Positions 24,696-32,185 of a DNA stretch of 38,270 nt are shown piece after piece (the stretch's first letter is position 1; each line of letters starts with the position of its first letter). The notes under the pieces are model-generated. The model did no database searches. It was not told where the DNA came from and saw nothing but the letters and a program-made list of their open reading frames with translations. Where the stretch lies: positions 1 to 38,270 of the forward strand of contig JARKOU010000274.1 in assembly GCA_029975645.1 (NCBI GenBank), written 5' to 3'. The DNA is from Actinomycetales bacterium. GTDB taxonomy: Bacteria > Actinomycetota > Actinomycetes > Actinomycetales > JAHECE01. The translations under genes were made by a program, and so were the position numbers.

Positions 24696-25889
24696 TCACA
24701 CCGCCCGCTGGGGGAACTTCCCCTCCTCGCGGATGCGGTCGTTGAGGAGGTGCAGGTACTCGTCCTCGTCGAAGTCCAGCGGCACCTCGCTCCCCAGCCA
24801 GTCCGAGAGGTGGATGGCGTTGGCCAGGCGGACGCCGTTGATGCCGTCGGCGCCGGGCGCGACCAGAGGCGTGCCGTCGATGACGTTGCGGGCGAAGTTC
24901 TCCAGGACGTCGGCGTGCTGCTGACCCCACGGCGACGGCGCCTCGAAGACCTCCTGCGTGTACAGGGTGTTGAGGTCCACCTGACCGGTGAACAGGCGCA
25001 TGACGTCGGCCATGTCCATGCCGGCGCTCAGTTCCGGCTCGGGCTTGACCAGGCGCGTTATGGTGGCGGTCTTGCTGTTCTCCACCACGATCTTGCCCTT
25101 GTCGCCGAGGATCTCGAACCGGTCCGTCCCGGCGATGTCCCAGGTGCACGTCACGAAGGTGCCGGTGGCGCCGTTGCCGTAGTCGACGACGGCGGTCACC
25201 TCGTTCTCCACGGCGATGTCCCGGAAGACCCCGTACCCCAACTTCGAGTAGACGGACTTCGGCACGCCGCAGATCCACTGCCACAGGTCCAGCTGGTGCG
25301 GGGCCTGGTTCACGAGGACGCCGCCGCCCTCGCCGCCCCAGGTGGCGCGCCAGTCGCTGGAGTCGTAGTAGCCCTGCGGACGCCACCACGTGGTGATGAT
25401 CCAGTTGGAGCGCACCACGGTGCCGATCTCACCGGACTCGACGATCTCCTTGAGCCGCTGGTAGAGCGGGTTCATCCGCTGGTTGAACATCATCCCGAAG
25501 GTGAGGTCCGGCTTGGTGGCGGCGAAGTCGATGAGCTCCTTGGCCTGCTTGGTGTAGACGCCGGCCGGCTTGTCGATGAGGGCGTGGATGCCGCGGCTCA
25601 GGGCCGCGATGCCCATCTCCGGGTGCAGGTAGTGCGGCACGGTGGTGATGACCGCGTCCACGTCGCCGCTCTCGAGCAACTCGACGTAGTCCTCGTAGAC
25701 GGGCACCTCCGGGTACGTCTGCGCGGCGAGGTCGCGCTTGGCCGGGTCGATGTCCGCGATGGCGCCGATCACCATGTGCGGCACCATGTCCTGGGTGATC
25801 AACTGGGCGTACATGCCTCCTTGCTGACCCAGCCCGATGATGCCGAGGCGGACCGCGTCCACCTGCGCCGATTGAGTCTCCTGCGCCAT
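24696..25889 (-). CDS. Gfo/Idh/MocA-family oxidoreductase
   Basis: This 397-aa protein has an N-terminal NAD(P)-binding Rossmann motif (LGIIGLGQQGGMYA) and a C-terminal Gfo/Idh/MocA domain. The usual EKP catalytic motif reads DKP (LIDKPAGVYTKQ), and the active-site histidine is in NQAPHQLDLWQW. Family members oxidise or reduce sugar hydroxyls, often at C3 of glycosides or inositol. ATG at 25889 follows GGAGA 6 nt upstream. It is divergent from a TIM-barrel protein across a region with two copies of the island motif. Substrate unknown. Confidence 0.87.
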   Translation of the reverse strand: MAQETQSAQVDAVRLGIIGLGQQGGMYAQLITQDMVPHMVIGAIADIDPAKRDLAAQTYPEVPVYEDYVELLESGDVDAVITTVPHYLHPEMGIAALSRGIHALIDKPAGVYTKQAKELIDFAATKPDLTFGMMFNQRMNPLYQRLKEIVESGEIGTVVRSNWIITTWWRPQGYYDSSDWRATWGGEGGGVLVNQAPHQLDLWQWICGVPKSVYSKLGYGVFRDIAVENEVTAVVDYGNGATGTFVTCTWDIAGTDRFEILGDKGKIVVENSKTATITRLVKPEPELSAGMDMADVMRLFTGQVDLNTLYTQEVFEAPSPWGQQHADVLENFARNVIDGTPLVAPGADGINGVRLANAIHLSDWLGSEVPLDFDEDEYLHLLNDRIREEGKFPQRAV

Positions 25890-26009
25890 TGATCGTCTCC
25901 TGTCCGTAAGGGGGTGCCGCGGGGGCGGCGCCCTCCCGTCCCGGGCTCGGGTGGGTGAGGGCGGCGTGCGCGTCGATTCGTCCCATTAGCGCAGCAGCCC
26001 CGCCCGCCC

Positions 26010-26033
26010 GCCCACGGGTTGCCTGGAGTTGCC
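26010..26033 (-). promoter_or_regulatory. Island operator-like motif facing the Gfo/Idh gene
   Basis: Minus strand reads GGCAA-CTCCA-GGCAA then CCCGTGGGC. It is oriented toward the gene starting at 25889 and ends 21 nt before a TAATGG box. Confidence 0.5.
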
Positions 26034-26063
26034 GCGTCCTGCCGACCGTGCGCCGTCGGCCCA

Positions 26064-26087
26064 GGCAACAGACGGCAAGCCCTGGCC
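26064..26087 (+). promoter_or_regulatory. Island operator-like motif facing the TIM-barrel operon
   Basis: Reads GGCAA-CAGAC-GGCAA then GCCCTGGCC. It ends 19 nt before a TACCGT -10-like box (26107-26112), covering the expected -35 site. Confidence 0.5.
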
Positions 26088-26203
26088 GGTGCGTGGACCG
26101 GCTTCCTACCGTCGAGGGACCGGCGCGCGGCGAGATGAGCCCAGCCCGACGACGAGCAGGCCGCGACGTGCGCCGGCTCCCCCGATACGGAGGAACGAAC
26201 GAG

Positions 26204-27031
26204 ATGTGGACCCTGTCCGGCTTCGCTGACGAGATCGACCCCGACCTCGAGACCCAGTGCCAGGTGCTGGACAGCCTCGGCATCCGCTACATCGAGTTCC
26301 GCAGCGCGTGGGACGTGAACGTCCTCGACCTGACGGACGAGCAGGTGGAGAGCGCCGCGACGATTCTCGCCGAGCACGGCATCCGGGTCTCCTCGATCGG
26401 CTCACCGATCGGCAAGATCAACATCGAGGACGACTTCGACGCCCACCTGGTCCGGATGGACCGCGCGGTGTGGGTGGCCCAGCGTCTCGGCGCCCCGTTC
26501 ATCCGCGTCTTCTCCTTCTTCCTCACAGCCGAGCAGAACCCCGCCGACCACCGCGACGAGGTCATCCGCCGCATGACCGCCCTCGCCGAGAAGGCGCTCG
26601 CCGGCGGCGTGGTGCTGCTGCACGAGAACGAGAAGGAGATCTTCGGCGACGTGCCCGAGCGTGTACTCGACATCGTCACCACCGTGGACTCCCCCGCCCT
26701 CCGCCTGGCCTGGGACGCCGCCAACTACGTCCAGTGCGGCGTCGTCCCCTTCCCCGAGGCGTACGAGGCGCTGCGGCCGTACACCGACTACATCCAGATC
26801 AAGGACGCCGTGCTCGCGACCGGCGAGGTGGTCCCCGCGGGCGAGGGCGACGGCCGTCTCCCCGAGACCATCCGGGCCCTGGCCGACGACGGCTTCGACG
26901 GCTTCTTCTCGATGGAACCCCACCTGGCGGTCGCGCACCACCTGGGCGGCTTCTCCGGCCCCGACAACTTCATCCGGGCCACGCGGGCCTTCACCGCGAT
27001 CCTCGACGACGCCGGCATCGCGTACCGCTGA
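26204..27031 (+). CDS. TIM-barrel sugar isomerase/epimerase-like protein
   Basis: This 275-aa protein belongs to the AP-endonuclease-2/xylose-isomerase-like TIM-barrel superfamily. Probable metal ligands are spaced along the barrel: E in LLHENEKEIF, D in LAWDAANY, H/K-bearing YIQIKDA and the terminal FFSMEPHL. Members isomerise or epimerise sugars, or cleave 3-keto-glycosides, with a divalent metal. ATG at 26204 follows GGAGG about 11 nt upstream. The next two genes (Gfo/Idh, second TIM barrel) are 25 and 40 nt away, so the three form an operon. Exact reaction unknown; it is not a mannonate dehydratase by sequence. Confidence 0.82.
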   Translation: MWTLSGFADEIDPDLETQCQVLDSLGIRYIEFRSAWDVNVLDLTDEQVESAATILAEHGIRVSSIGSPIGKINIEDDFDAHLVRMDRAVWVAQRLGAPFIRVFSFFLTAEQNPADHRDEVIRRMTALAEKALAGGVVLLHENEKEIFGDVPERVLDIVTTVDSPALRLAWDAANYVQCGVVPFPEAYEALRPYTDYIQIKDAVLATGEVVPAGEGDGRLPETIRALADDGFDGFFSMEPHLAVAHHLGGFSGPDNFIRATRAFTAILDDAGIAYR

Positions 27032-27056
27032 CGGAACGAGAGGACAGGGAACTCCG

Positions 27057-28142
27057 ATGAGGTTCGCCATCGTGGGCTGCGGGGTCATCGCCCCGACGCA
27101 CGCTCGCGCCCTGCAGCAACTCGCCGGCCACGCCCAGTTGGTCGCGTGCAGCGACATCGTGCCCGAGCGAGCCGCGGCGCTCGCCGCAGAGTTCGGCCTG
27201 ACGGCGCGCCCCTTCGAGGACGTCCTCGCCGATCAGAGCATCGACGCCATCAGCGTGTGCACGCCCAGCGGGCTGCACGCGGCGGTGGGGGTGCCCGCCC
27301 TCCTCGCCGGCAAGCACGTGATCGTCGAGAAGCCGATGGAGGTCACGCTCGAGGCGTGCGACCGGCTCCTCGAGGCGCAGCGCACCTCCGGCGCGACGCT
27401 CGGCGTGATCTGCCAGCACCGCTTCGATCCGGCATCCCAGGTGGTGAAGAAGGCCGTCGACGACGGCGACCTGGGTCGCCCGGTCCTGGCCGAGGCCCGG
27501 GTCCCGTGGTTCCGCTCGCAGGAGTACTACGACTCCGGCGACTGGCGCGGCACCTGGGAACTCGACGGCGGGGGTGCCCTGATGAACCAGGGCGTGCACA
27601 CGCTCGACCTGCTGCGCTGGACGTGCGGCCCGGTGACCAGCGTCTACGCACAGGCCCGCACCGCCGCGCACGAGCGGATCGAGGTCGAGGACGTCGTAGC
27701 TGCCACGTTGACGTTCGCGAACGGGGCGATCGGCACCGTCGTCGCATCGACCGCCGTCTACCCCGGATTCCCCGCACGGCTGGCCGTGCACGGGAGCGCG
27801 GGGAGCGCCGTCGTCGAGGGTGACCGCCTGGCGACGCTCGCCGTGGCCGGTCGGCCCACGATCGGCGGCGAGCAGGCGAACGCGCACGCGCTCCAGGTCG
27901 CGACCGGCGGAACCCGGGCGGCGACCTCGGCCGTCGAACAGGGCACGGCGGACGACACCCCCGGTCCCCTCGACCCGGCCGACGTCTGGGGCGAGGCGCA
28001 TCGCCGGCAACTGCTCGACTTCATCGACGCAGCCTCGAAGGGGCGGGCACCGCTCGTGGACGGAACCGAGGGCCGCAACGCCGTCGAACTCGTGCGGGCG
28101 ATCTACGCGTCTGCCGCGACTGGCAACGTCGTCCGGCTCTGA
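27057..28142 (+). CDS. Gfo/Idh/MocA-family oxidoreductase
   Basis: This 361-aa protein has a Rossmann motif at the very N-terminus (FAIVGCGVIAPTHARAL), the EKP motif (VIVEKPMEVT), a substrate-side CQHRFDP and the catalytic-histidine segment NQGVHTLDLLRW. It should be an NAD(P)-dependent sugar or sugar-acid dehydrogenase. It sits between two TIM-barrel proteins, an arrangement seen in loci that oxidise glycosides at C3 before isomerisation or lysis. ATG at 27057 has an AGGACAGGGA sequence upstream. It is a different subfamily from the protein at 24696. Confidence 0.87.
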   Translation: MRFAIVGCGVIAPTHARALQQLAGHAQLVACSDIVPERAAALAAEFGLTARPFEDVLADQSIDAISVCTPSGLHAAVGVPALLAGKHVIVEKPMEVTLEACDRLLEAQRTSGATLGVICQHRFDPASQVVKKAVDDGDLGRPVLAEARVPWFRSQEYYDSGDWRGTWELDGGGALMNQGVHTLDLLRWTCGPVTSVYAQARTAAHERIEVEDVVAATLTFANGAIGTVVASTAVYPGFPARLAVHGSAGSAVVEGDRLATLAVAGRPTIGGEQANAHALQVATGGTRAATSAVEQGTADDTPGPLDPADVWGEAHRRQLLDFIDAASKGRAPLVDGTEGRNAVELVRAIYASAATGNVVRL

Positions 28143-28182
28143 TCACCGAAACGACTTTCACACACAAGAGGAGACGAACACC

Positions 28183-29043
28183 ATGGCACGAATCGGAGTC
28201 CAGGCGAGCACGGTGAAGGGTGCATTCGCGGAACTGGGCACCTACGAGACCCTGCGCCGGGTCCGCGAGATCGGTTACCGCGCGATCGAGATCTCGCAGG
28301 TCTCGATGTCCGCCGAGAACGTGGCAGAGATGAAGCGCGCCCAGGAGGAGTTGGGCATCGAGATCGCGTCCCTGTCTGCGATGCTCACCGCTCCCCCGGG
28401 CTTGGCGTTCGAGTCCCTCGCGGATGACTACGCCAAGATCGTCGCGGATGCCCGGACGCTCGACACGTCGATCCTGCGAATCGGCATGCTGCCGTTCGAC
28501 GCGATGGGCTCCCTGGACGCGGTGGTCGGTTTCGCGAAGCAGGCGAACGACTACGCGCGGCGGCTGGCCGACGAGGGAATCGACCTCTATTACCACAACC
28601 ACCACATCGAATTCGCGAAATTCAATGGGCGCTACATGCTCGACATCATCGCCGACACGGCGCCGGAGGTCGGCCTCGAATTGGACGTCCACTGGATCCA
28701 GCGCGGCGGCGAGAACCCCGTGTCCGTGCTGAACGCCTACGACGGCCGGGTCCGGTTGGTCCACCTCAAGGACTACCGGGTCGCCACGCTGCCCCCGAGC
28801 GCGCTCGACCTCCTCGCGGCCGGCGACGCCGCCGGCTTCATGGCGGCGTTCACGGGCGTGGTGCAGTTCGCCGAGGTGGGCGAGGGCAACCTCGACTGGC
28901 CCGCGATCATCGCGCAGGCCGAGGCCAGCGGGGCGGAGTACCTGCTCGTGGAGCAGGACGACACCTACGGCCGCGACCCCTTCGAGTCGCTGCGCATCTC
29001 GCGCGACAACCTCGTCGCGATGGGGTACGAGTCCCGCTTCTGA
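28183..29043 (+). CDS. TIM-barrel sugar isomerase/3-keto-glycoside lyase-like protein
   Basis: This 286-aa TIM-barrel protein carries the YYHNHHIEFAKF segment, a LELDVHW strand, LVHLKDY and LLVEQDDTYG. Together these give the His/Asp/Glu metal site common in sugar-phosphate-isomerase-like proteins, including those found with Gfo/Idh partners in oxidative glycoside cleavage. ATG at 28183 follows AAGAGGAGA. It is the last gene of the plus-strand trio and is followed by hairpin terminators. The specific substrate is unknown; a role in releasing or reshaping uronic acids is an inference from the neighbouring uxaC operon. Confidence 0.82.
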   Translation: MARIGVQASTVKGAFAELGTYETLRRVREIGYRAIEISQVSMSAENVAEMKRAQEELGIEIASLSAMLTAPPGLAFESLADDYAKIVADARTLDTSILRIGMLPFDAMGSLDAVVGFAKQANDYARRLADEGIDLYYHNHHIEFAKFNGRYMLDIIADTAPEVGLELDVHWIQRGGENPVSVLNAYDGRVRLVHLKDYRVATLPPSALDLLAAGDAAGFMAAFTGVVQFAEVGEGNLDWPAIIAQAEASGAEYLLVEQDDTYGRDPFESLRISRDNLVAMGYESRF

Positions 29044-29054
29044 CCGACCTCACG

Positions 29055-29089
29055 CGCCCCCGCCTCGGACGTGGTCCGTGGCGGGGGCG
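29055..29089 (+). terminator. Hairpin terminator after the TIM-barrel operon
   Basis: A 10-bp G/C stem (CGCCCCCGCC / GGCGGGGGCG) is followed by a T-T mismatch, a further 5-bp stem (CGGAC/GTCCG) and a GTG loop. It begins 12 nt after the stop at 29043. Confidence 0.75.
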
Positions 29090-29134
29090 TCGTCGTGCCA
29101 GGCGTGAGCGAGCGCCCGCCAGGCGACGTGGCGG

Positions 29135-29200
29135 TACGCCGAACGCGGGGTTGTTCGGGTCTGGATCGATCCAAGCCCGAACAACCCCGCGTTCGACGTG
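29135..29200. terminator. Very long bidirectional hairpin
   Basis: A perfect 20-bp inverted repeat (29140-29159 with 29176-29195) is extended inward by an imperfect stem ending in TGGATC/GATCCA, and outward past one mismatch. It lies between the convergent operons ending at 29043 and 29229 and probably terminates both. It is longer than a terminator needs to be. Confidence 0.75.
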
Positions 29201-29228
29201 CGGGTGGGTAGGTGCGGCAAATCGTCGG

Positions 29229-30779
29229 TCAGGCGAACAATCGCGCGACGTCGTCGTAGGCGGCGAGCAACCCGGGCACCGAGGCGCGCAGGCTGCGGTA
29301 GAGCGCCACCTCGGACGGGCTCGCCACCTCCGGCACCTCGACGGGCCGCGCCTCGGGCGGGGGCCCGAGCACCTCGACGCCGGAAGCCAGGTCGTCGACC
29401 CGGTCCAGGGCCAGGAGGCCGAGCGCGGCCACGCCCAGGGCGGAACCCTCAGCCCCACCGGTGACCGTGACCGGGCGGCCGAGCGCCCCGGCCAGCACGC
29501 GCCGCCACAGGACGGAACGGAACACGCCGCCCGTGGCGCGGACGGACCGCACCGGCTCGATGCGGTCGAGAGCCTCGACGATCGTGGACAGTTGCAGCGC
29601 CACGCCCTCGACGGCGGCCCGCACGAAGTGTCCGCGCGTGTGACCGATGCGGATGCCCAGATAGGCGCCGGCGAGGTCGGGGTCCCACAGGGGTGCCCGT
29701 TCGGCGAGGAGGTAGGGCAGCATGAGCAGGCCGTCGCTGCCGGGCGGAACGGCCTCGGCCAGGGCGAGCAGTTCCGCGTCGGGGGGCGACCCGTCGCCCA
29801 GGCCGCCGCCGAACACGTCGCCGCCCCACCGGACGGCCACGCCGCCCGTGCTGATCGCACCGCCGACGATCCACTGGGTGTCGGTCAGCGCGTAGCAGAA
29901 GAGCCGGCCGGCGGGGTCCAGCCGGGGCTTGTCGACCACCATGCGCACCGCGCCGCTCGTCCCGAGCGAGAGCCCCACGACGCCGGGTGCCATCGCGCCG
30001 GTGCCGATGTTCCCGAGCGGCCCATCCGCCGCGCCCACCACCACGGGCAGGCCGGCGGGCAGGCCCACGGCCTCGGCGATGTCCCGGGAAAGGGCCAGCG
30101 TCGCCGTCGTCGGCAGGACCGGTGGCAGCTGGTCGGCACGGATGCCGGCCAACTCGATCGCTCGAGGGTTCCAGTCGCGAGAGCCCAGGTCGAGCATCGC
30201 GGTGCCGGACGCCGAGGACAGCTCCGTGACCACCGTCCCGGTGAGGACGGCCAGGACGTAGTCCTTCAGGCCCGCCCACCAGCGCACCCGCGCGGTGAGC
30301 ACGGGCTCCCGGCGGCTGAACCACATGATCTTGGTCAGGGGCGTCATCGGGTGGATCGGCGTGCCGGAGGTCCGGTAGATCTCGGCGGCCAGATCGGAGG
30401 CCCGCAGGCCGCGAGCCTCGTCGATCGAGCGGGCGTCAGCCCACGTGATGAGCGAGGTGAGCGGCGAGAGATCGGCGTCGAGCCCGATCACGGCGTGCAT
30501 CGCCGTGCTCACCGCGATGCCGGCCACGCTCGCGCCGTCGACGGCGGCCACGGCCTCGGCGAGCGCCTCGACCACGGCGACCCGAATCGCCTCCGGGTCC
30601 TGGACCTGCCAGCCCGGTTGCGGCGCGAGCAGCGGGTACTCCCGGATCGCGGTGTGGCGCCGGCCCGTGCCGATCCCGAAGGCGACCACCTTGGTGGCCG
30701 TGGTCCCGACGTCGAGCCCGATCATGACCTCGCCGGAGGGTCCCCCCGGCGAGGTCTCGACATCGACCGCCCTGGTCAT
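29229..30779 (-). CDS. gntK: FGGY-family gluconokinase
   Basis: This 516-aa FGGY carbohydrate kinase phosphorylates gluconate to 6-phosphogluconate (assignment by subfamily). It has the N-terminal phosphate-binding GLDVGTTATKVVAF and the ATP-side LGTSGAVRMVV. Features I associate with FGGY gluconokinases rather than xylulokinases are LITWADARS, YRTSGTPIHPMTPLTKIMWF and SSASGTAMLDLGSRDWN, with RWWAGLKDYVLAVLTG between. The ATG at 30779 overlaps the stop of the upstream dehydrogenase (ATGA). It is the last gene of the uxaC operon, and gnd, whose enzyme uses the product, begins at 37876. Xylulokinase is the main alternative but fits less well. Confidence 0.85.
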   Translation of the reverse strand: MTRAVDVETSPGGPSGEVMIGLDVGTTATKVVAFGIGTGRRHTAIREYPLLAPQPGWQVQDPEAIRVAVVEALAEAVAAVDGASVAGIAVSTAMHAVIGLDADLSPLTSLITWADARSIDEARGLRASDLAAEIYRTSGTPIHPMTPLTKIMWFSRREPVLTARVRWWAGLKDYVLAVLTGTVVTELSSASGTAMLDLGSRDWNPRAIELAGIRADQLPPVLPTTATLALSRDIAEAVGLPAGLPVVVGAADGPLGNIGTGAMAPGVVGLSLGTSGAVRMVVDKPRLDPAGRLFCYALTDTQWIVGGAISTGGVAVRWGGDVFGGGLGDGSPPDAELLALAEAVPPGSDGLLMLPYLLAERAPLWDPDLAGAYLGIRIGHTRGHFVRAAVEGVALQLSTIVEALDRIEPVRSVRATGGVFRSVLWRRVLAGALGRPVTVTGGAEGSALGVAALGLLALDRVDDLASGVEVLGPPPEARPVEVPEVASPSEVALYRSLRASVPGLLAAYDDVARLFA

Positions 30780-32185
30780 GAGCGTGCCGCGCCGGCATGC
30801 GCAGTGAGGTCCTCGGCGTGCGCGACGACGGCGGCCCGCACCTGCTCGTCGGCGGCCAGGTCGGCACCGAGGAAGGCGAGGACCTTGTCCACCGACTCCT
30901 CGAGGGTGCCCTCCCCGAGCGCCGCGACCTCGGACGCGCGCGCGTCCTTGATCGGGGCTCCGAGGCCGCGCAGGTGGCAGACCCACGCCGCGACGGCGCG
31001 CGTCGCACCCACCGGCACCCGCCCCGCGGCGCGCTCGGCCCGCAGGGTCGGGACGATCCGCACCGGGATCTTCTGGGAGCCGTCCGCGGCGATCTGGGCA
31101 AGGACGTGGCGGATGTTGGGGTTCTCGAACCGCGACAGGAGCGCCTGCCGGTACGCCGCGACGTCCGCCTCGGGGAGGGTGAGGTGGCGGGACGCCTCGT
31201 CCCACCACTCCTCCACCCAGGCGCGGTTCACCGGGTCGTTGATGGCGTCGGCCACGGTCTCGTGACCGCGGATCGTGCCGGAGTACGCCAGCAGGGAGTG
31301 CGAGCCGTTGAGCAGCCACAACTTGCGCTGCTCGAAGGGCACCACGTCGTCCACGATGGTGGCGCCGGCGGCGTCCCATGCGGGCCGGCCCTTGGGGAAC
31401 TGCCCGGCGATGACCCACTCGCTGAACGGCTCGGTGGGCACCGGAGAGGCGTCCACCACGCCGAGCGCGGCAAGGACGGCCGCGCGGTGCTCGTCCGTGG
31501 TCGCCGGGGTGATGCGGTCGACCATGGTGGTCCCGAAGGCCACGTTCTGCGCGGCCCAGTCGGCCAGGGACGGGTCGACGGCGTCGATGAGATCCGCGAC
31601 CACGCGCTCGAGTGCCGGGCCGTTGTCGGGGAGGTTGTCGCAGGGAACGACGGCGATCGCCCCGGCTCCGGCGGCCCGGCGGGCGAGGTAGCCGGAGACG
31701 ATCCGGCCGGGCGCGGTGGCCGCAGCGGCCAGCGGGTCGGCCCTGAGCGCGGCGATGTCTGCCTGGACGTCCTCGCGAGAGCGGTCGAGGGCGCCGTCGG
31801 GAGCGCGCATGTAGCCCGCCTCCGTCACCGTCAGGGTGACGACGGCGAGGTCCGGGGAGGACCAGTAGCCGAGCCACGCCTCGTGGTCGGACGCCGCGTG
31901 CACGGCGGAGATGCTCGAGATGACGTCGAAGGAGTCCGTCGCGCCCCGGGTGATGAGGGTGTAGAGGCCGTCCTGCGGGTTCAGCGCGTTCGCCATCGCG
32001 GGCGAGCGGCCGGTGAAAGCGGCGATCCCCCAGTCCGCGGCGTCAGGAGCCTTGTCCGTGTACCAGGCCTGGTGGGCGCGGAAGAAGTTGCCGAGGCCCA
32101 CGTGCACGATCCGCACGGGTGCGGCCGGCCGGCCGTGGCCGGCGGCACGGGAGAGCCGGGGGGCGGGTGTGGTGGTGTCGCTCAC
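30776..32185 (-). CDS. uxuB: Mannitol-dehydrogenase-family fructuronate reductase
   Basis: This 469-aa polyol-specific long-chain dehydrogenase has an N-terminal NAD-binding RIVHVGLGNFFRAHQAWY and the catalytic K288-x4-N293-x2-H296 motif (KLWLLNGSHSLLAYSG). The family contains mannitol dehydrogenase, fructuronate reductase (UxuB) and tagaturonate reductase (UxaB). Position directly after uxaC and before gluconokinase favours reduction of D-fructuronate to D-mannonate with NAD(P)H. Tagaturonate reductase would give altronate, which does not lead to gluconokinase. GTG at 32185 overlaps the uxaC stop by 4 nt, so tight co-translation is likely. Confidence 0.82.
   Translation of the reverse strand: MSDTTTPAPRLSRAAGHGRPAAPVRIVHVGLGNFFRAHQAWYTDKAPDAADWGIAAFTGRSPAMANALNPQDGLYTLITRGATDSFDVISSISAVHAASDHEAWLGYWSSPDLAVVTLTVTEAGYMRAPDGALDRSREDVQADIAALRADPLAAAATAPGRIVSGYLARRAAGAGAIAVVPCDNLPDNGPALERVVADLIDAVDPSLADWAAQNVAFGTTMVDRITPATTDEHRAAVLAALGVVDASPVPTEPFSEWVIAGQFPKGRPAWDAAGATIVDDVVPFEQRKLWLLNGSHSLLAYSGTIRGHETVADAINDPVNRAWVEEWWDEASRHLTLPEADVAAYRQALLSRFENPNIRHVLAQIAADGSQKIPVRIVPTLRAERAAGRVPVGATRAVAAWVCHLRGLGAPIKDARASEVAALGEGTLEESVDKVLAFLGADLAADEQVRAAVVAHAEDLTAHAGAARS

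Larger units (their letters stand above)
25890..26203. other. 314-bp divergent promoter region
   Basis: It separates the Gfo/Idh gene (minus) from the TIM-barrel operon (plus). It contains one oriented copy of the 24-bp island motif for each direction. TAATGG (minus, 25988-25983) lies 21 nt and TACCGT (plus, 26107-26112) 19 nt downstream of the respective motif. No small gene is evident. Confidence 0.5.

Noticed and set aside
26204-29043. Mannonate dehydratase (UxuA) among the TIM-barrel proteins
   Set aside because: Neither TIM-barrel protein shows the UxuA-type N-terminus or motifs; both look like xylose-isomerase-like/AP-endonuclease-2 family members.
29229-30779. Xylulokinase as the identity of the FGGY kinase
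   Set aside because: The TPIHPM-type and SASGT segments and the context (uxaC, reductase, gnd) fit gluconokinase better. Kept only as an alternative.
29151-31265. 704-codon open frame on the plus strand
   Set aside because: It is antisense to the gluconokinase and reductase genes, has no ribosome-binding site or recognisable domain, and is rich in Arg/Gly/Pro/His as shadow frames are here.
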